NCBI GenBank assembly: GCA_932521035.1 | Contig: OW051492.1 | Coordinates: 1,240,001-1,304,000 of the forward strand | DNA: 64,000 nucleotides | Direction: 5' to 3' | Origin: Oscheius dolichura | Taxonomy: Eukaryota; Nematoda; Chromadorea; Rhabditida; Rhabditidae | In this document: in pieces, positions 60,001 through 64,000 of the stretch | Layout of the letters: the number at the start of each line of letters is the position of its first letter | Position numbering within the stretch: position 1 is the stretch's first letter | Made by a program: the position numbers and the translations under genes | The notes under the pieces: generated by a model | What the model saw: the letters and a program-made list of their open reading frames with translations, nothing else | Database searches by the model: none | What the model was told of the DNA's origin: nothing

Positions 60001-62806
60001 AGCTGGCATTCCGCGGAGCCGAATGCCAACCCCTCCAGCTGCCGAGATTTTACGGGTGCGGTCGCGCGACTTCCAAATGAGCCGAAAACGTCTTTCTGGC
60101 TCAAAATTCGTCCCTGCTCCTCCAAAAATACAATAAATACAATTTAAAAAAGCTCACATATTGTTGAGAAGGCTGTCCTCCCTGTCCCAGACCTAATGCT
60201 CCTCCGAAAAGTTGCAACATCTGGGAGAGAGCCACCGTCTGGGGCAGACCACCGGCCTTGCTGTTGATCTTCTCGTTGACGATGGTCGGAATCTGAGCGC
60301 ACACCTGTCCCGGGATCATCTTCTTCACCATTCCGCTGATTTGTGACTAGAAAAACACTCTTTTTAAAGGGAATTGGCTACAGTAACCCACTCGGAATTG
60401 ACTGTTAACAATGTCTCCAATTAGGCCACCGTTTTCGATGTAGGCGTCAGCGTAGCCGATTTGGACATCGCAGGATTGGACACGGACATAGGGGCCGGTT
60501 GCTCCTCTCTCCACCACCAGGTCGACTGTTACCGTAACCTGAAAATGCGACAATTTAGAAGGGAGTCGACTCTAGGGCGGCACACCAGATTTTGGCCAGT
60601 AAGGTGCATTTCCGGGGGAAGCGCGCCGTCTTTGCGCTTTTCCGGTGCAATAGACCTATAATCTTTGGCATACGGTATTGGTTCATTAGACCTATGGCAT
60701 CGCAAAAGCGTAAAGGTGGCGAGCTTCCACCGAAAATGCGCCTTACTGGCCCGGAACTGGTGTTCCGCATAATAAAGGCTAATTAGAGGCTTCGCTATGG
60801 GACCTAGCAATTTCTACAGTAACCCAGGGGAAAAAAGGAGAAATTTAAAGGTCTCGCCAGGAAAATCCCCCCAAAAAAAGTGATTTCCGTTGCCAATCGA
60901 CTATTATGTGTCCGATAGAATGACGAACGTTACACGACCGCTCTCTGCCTTCTCCTCTCTGTTGAACAGGATCGGGCGGGGGGCAATCACATTTCGCGCT
61001 ACATTGATGCATAAATCGACGGACATATCGCAACACTATTTGCTAGACTACTCCTCTCCCCGATGGAAAAATGTTCTACTGTACCGGAAATGCCCATTTT
61101 TGCTGGAAATTGGCGGCAAACGGGGATTTCTTTGAATTTTGGGTCCTGGAGCTATTTTCCAGCTTTTTCCCGCCAAAAATGGCAATTTACCATATTTACC
61201 GGCTACATTATGCCCCCCTTCCCCTTTCTAACCTGGTGTAAGTTGAGTTGGACAATTCCGAAGAGAGCAATCGGCAACAGGACAACGATCTGCCCTCCCA
61301 AGTTGCCGGTGACTCCAATGTCGACGTTCTCCACCCTCAGGATGACACGGTTTGGCGGTGCCGGGTAGAGCACAACCCTCTGGGGGCAACGGTACCGACT
61401 GACGTATAGATTGTACACTTGGATACAGCCTTGGACCTGGAAAAAAGTAAATAATTAAGAAAAATTGAGAAAAAAACGAGGAACGCGCTTGGGGGAGAAG
61501 ACTGGGTAAGCGCCAGTAAGGCGCATTTTTGGGGAAGCTCGCCAGCTTTGCGCTTTTTCGGTGCATGCAGTTATTAATCTTTGGCATACGGTAAGAAGAA
61601 TTTTGCAACAATTACACCGAAAAAGAGCAAAGGAACACGCGAAATGCGCCTTATTGACCCGAATTCGGGGGAGGCGCGCCAGCTTTGCGCTTTTTTGGTG
61701 TAATAACCCAAAATGTTAATTATAGTATGTCAGAAACTACAAAACTCTCGCATCGAAAAAGCGCAAGGGCGCGGCTTCTCCCTGGATCCGGGCCAGCCTG
61801 GTGCTTTTTCGGTGTATTCGTCCAGAAGACTAATTAGTAATTACAGTATACTAAAGGTTTACAACCTCCTGCACCGAAAAAGCGCTAAGCTCCCGCACCT
61901 CCGCCAAAAATGCGCCTTACTGACCCAGACTCAGTAGCCTTGTTAGAGACGACTGCTGGCAGAACTTGCTTCTTCTCTCTCTCTCCCTTTTCTTCCCCTC
62001 CCCGGCGTGACATAGACATAAACAAGAAACAGTCCGACTAACCTGTGGTATACACTGTGAAATGGGCGGGATTCGGGCCTTTTTGATCTCGGAATTCAGA
62101 AGATCTCCGACGATACTGGAGGCATACTGGAAGGAGCGCTGGTTGAGACGCGCCCGGATGCCCGGGTAGCCTCGCTGGCCTCCTAACAGGGCGGTGTTGA
62201 AGTCACTTAAATTAATTATATTATTAAAATTTAGACTATATACTGTCGTTTGTGACTCAATTTTTCGGATAATTGCTCTCATTTTCCAATTAGTCAGTCA
62301 AATCTTGCTCTGAGACCAAAAAGCCCACTTTGGCGGCGCCTAGGGCACTTTTTGCTATTTTTAATCTATTTTAAAAAAATTTTTTTTCCATATGAATATG
62401 CCTATCATTTTAAATTATCAAAAACTAATGAAAAATAGCTGCTCCCGGTCTTTCTTCTCAGTTGGGCGCCCTGGAGCACTGGATTACGGTAGCGCGCGCT
62501 TTCCAAGAACAGGAACCCGGGAAAATGGCTCAAATTTTCGGAATTTTAAGGCTTTTTAAAGTAATTTTAATGACTAATTAATTCTAAAACTCACTAGGCA
62601 GACGAGACTCCCCCTGCTCCGCCTTGAATCGCGGCGACTCCTCCATAGGGATTACCCTGGAACTGTTGTTGGGGCTGTCCTCCTCCTTGAACTATTGCTG
62701 CTCCTCCTGTAGAATAGCCGGCTGGGGGCTGTTGGGAATAGCCGGCCCAGACTATCCCGACCAGCGGGATTAAGGAGAGCAGACGCATTGCCCTTAACCG
62801 AGCCAT
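57003..62806 (-). CDS. BPI/LBP-like lipid-binding protein with long disordered insert
   Basis: Start MARLRAMRLLSLIPLVGIVW (signal peptide) at 62806. The N-terminal BPI domain follows: YPGIRARLNQRSFQYASSIV, LNSEIKKARIPPISQC, GCIQVYNLYVSRYRCPQRVV, VENVDIGVTGNLGGQIVVLL, VTVTVDLVVERGATGPYVRV, IGDIVNSQF, IPGQVCAQIPTIVNEKINSK. The insert (about 58.4-60.2 kb) is Pro/Gln/Ala-rich, with SRSKRQ and KHRKRRQD basic sites, a Cys pair and an Asp/Glu run. The C-terminal BPI domain reads LYHLHRKQFLSFRIG (about 58530), YPNQKIAIQIRTVRAPSIIL, VGTITIAATVVIAAQVQGNR, VLNIPSNVGGLPISIMNP, FRIIEHGLYVASDF; stop at 57003. BPI-fold proteins bind lipid or LPS extracellularly. Introns contain P1 palindromes and a second palindromic family. 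Confidence 0.82.
58806..58908. repeat. Palindromic element P1, copy 14
   Basis: Left CCGCTGCACCCGTAAAATCT, right GCCGAGAATTTACGGGTGCG, within a BPI-like gene intron, directly followed by degenerate copy 15. Confidence 0.9.
58918..58993. repeat. Palindromic element P1, copy 15 (degenerate)
   Basis: CACACCCGTCGGCAACTG on the left (internal deletion) and GCTGCCAAGGTTTTACGGGT on the right. It is adjacent to copy 14, giving a local tandem. Confidence 0.7.
59968..60069. repeat. Palindromic element P1, copy 16
   Basis: Arm CACCCGTAAAATCTCGGCAG, right CTGCCGAGATTTTACGGGTG. The loop contains a second stem GGCATTC..GAATGCC. BPI-like gene intron. Confidence 0.92.
60581..60765. repeat. Palindromic element family P2, copy 1
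   Basis: GGCCAGTAAGGTGCATTTCC on the left and GAAAATGCGCCTTACTGGCC on the right; inner TTTGCGCTTTTCCGGTGCAA versus GCATCGCAAAAGCGTAAAGG. Outer edges ACACCAG / CTGGTGTT also pair. Intron of the BPI-like gene. Confidence 0.8.
61505..61660. repeat. Palindromic element family P2, copy 2
   Basis: GCCAGTAAGGCGCATTTTTG, TTTGCGCTTTTTCGGTGCAT on the left; ACACCGAAAAAGAGCAAAGG, GAAATGCGCCTTATTGACCC on the right. The centre shares CTTTGGCATACGGTA with copy 1. Confidence 0.8.
61662..61930. repeat. Palindromic element family P2, rearranged copy 3
   Basis: Alternating arms: GCTTTGCGCTTTTTTGGTGT, CATCGAAAAAGCGCAAGGGC, TGGTGCTTTTTCGGTGTATT, CACCGAAAAAGCGCTAAGCT, then AAAATGCGCCTTACTGACCC. This suggests one element inserted in, or fused with, another. 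Confidence 0.65.
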
Positions 62807-62949
62807 TTTTGGAGAGAATTTTCGATTAAAAGAGAGGAAGAAAAAGGAAAAGGAAAAGGAATGATGGCAGTCTCTTCTTCTTGTTTTTTGTTTATCACAA
62901 GACGGCAAAGGAAAGAAAAATGAAAAGGCGGGGGGCCGGCTAATGTGAC

Positions 62950-64000
62950 GGGGGCGAACTTTGTAGTCAGGGTCGTGGAGATCACGACTAGCTATGGGAG
63001 GGGGGAGGGGTAAAGAGAAGCCACCCGAAGATATCAGAAGATGGGAGACAGGCAGAAACTGCGCAAACAGTCTCTGCCCCCAGCGCGCGCCTTTCCTATG
63101 GCAACCAGCAGCAGACGAAGCTGACCAGAAGGGGAGAAAAACTCGATCACGGGGGGAGGATGATCACCTTGTAGATTGTAGGATGGAACTAAGAAGAGTG
63201 GAAGGGGGATGGGGAAGTGATAAAAGGAAAAGTGGAACTATCAAAATGGCAGGAAGGAAGGAAGTGTCAATGGCTAGGAGTTTTCCCAAAACCCGTTCTA
63301 AACCGATTTTCGGCTAAAAACGGCTAATTTTGGAGTAAAATAACAAAAAAGAATGTACCTAACAACGCTGATAAGCCAATTTTCTAGAAATCCAACAAAG
63401 AAAGCCATAAAATTAGTTGGAAATCGTCTTGGAGCCCGGAAAAATGACACAGAAGGCGCCGGGTCTCGCAGGCACTCACGGGAACCAATTTGAGGTTCAA
63501 AAATTGTGAAAACAAGTACACGAGAGAGTATTCCTTGAAGTAGACAAAGAAAAATGATATAAGAAGGATGTTCTAAATCTGAAAATGGGATAAATTGATC
63601 GAGTAATAGAGAGAATAGAGGCGATATCAGTTCCGCGGGCTTTTCCGCCCATTGAACCTCTTCCAACGTTTTTTTTTCAACCGGAATAAATATTCTGTGA
63701 CATATAAAAGCTAGTTTTCTCTATCTACTGTTATACTTGTTAGTCCAACTACCAGTATTTTCTGGATGGGAATTCCAAATTATCCCAACTGAACCCGCCA
63801 GGAATGCGCCTTGGCTCGTTGCTCGTCCTCCCTGCTTCGTCGTGGCTTTTTCCACACAAAAAGGAGATTTTTCTTATTGAGAATAAAGTGATCAAGTTGA
63901 TTAACACATCAAAAAGTACTTGAAAATTGCGGAAGAGCAGGAAGAATTCTCAAAATGAGGAAATAATAACAGGAAGGGGAGGTTACCGGCTTGGTCTTCG
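62950..64000. other. Upstream region of the BPI-like gene to window edge
   Basis: Nothing recognised as coding. A 122-codon minus-strand frame (63298-63666) is hydrophobic, with no domain or clear splice context. The segment just upstream of 62806 (62807-63000) should contain the BPI-like promoter. Confidence 0.45.

Noticed and set aside
2847-60069. CRISPR-like interpretation of the recurrent palindromes
   Set aside because: Copies are kilobases apart, in both introns and spacers, with no spacer array or cas genes, in a eukaryotic genome.
63298-63666. 122-aa hydrophobic minus-strand frame near the window end
   Set aside because: No family resemblance and no supporting exons. Hydrophobic runs arise from T-rich DNA.

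Overview
The window is nuclear DNA from a free-living, rhabditid-type nematode. Evidence: very short introns (often 35-60 nt) with TTTCAG-type acceptors; a nematode gene set (tyrosinase with ShKT domain, Thr-rich C-type lectin, RCC1-containing NIMA kinase, small Ig-repeat protein); and abundant short palindromic repeats. The species cannot be named from sequence alone.

Layout. 0.15-12 kb, all minus strand: a secreted tyrosinase, a NEK9-type kinase (kinase, RCC1 repeats, coiled coil, CaaX end), an unrecognised gene of at least four exons, and a secreted C-type lectin. 12-28.8 kb: a gene-poor interval of about 17 kb with palindromic elements, tRNA-like sequences, tandem and dispersed repeats and a TTAA-flanked element. 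28.9-31.9 kb, plus: a DH-PH Rho guanine nucleotide exchange factor. 32.0-33.1 kb, plus: an unrecognised gene with one exon split by a 366-bp foldback element that has a perfect 8-bp target duplication. 33.3-54 kb: compact and AT-rich, with an AGPAT5-like acyltransferase, an MFSD13A/TMEM180-like transporter, sec-5 (exocyst), a TMPPE-like phosphoesterase, an Ig-domain protein, mitochondrial isoleucyl-tRNA synthetase abutting a PSMG3-like proteasome chaperone, pinx-1, a MARVEL-like four-helix protein, a stub of the selenocysteine elongation factor and two small membrane proteins. 54.6-56.2 kb, minus: a secreted protein with five copies of a DPNYQTLAGLANDQVF motif. 57.0-62.8 kb, minus: a BPI/LBP-like lipid-binding protein whose two domains are separated by a long Pro/Gln-rich, then acidic, then polybasic insert. 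63-64 kb: no gene recognised.

The genes are mostly unrelated housekeeping and secreted functions. Functional links inferred from position are limited to the divergent promoters MFSD13A/sec-5 and PSMG3-like/pinx-1, a possible sec-5 to TMPPE run, and the PSMG3-like/IleRS pair on one strand. The most striking non-genic structure is a dispersed hairpin family (16 full or partial copies) with arms around CACCCGTAAAATCTCGGCAG. It is confined to the GC-richer flanks and absent from about 30-56 kb. Exon boundaries below were inferred by eye from reading frame, splice signals and family similarity.
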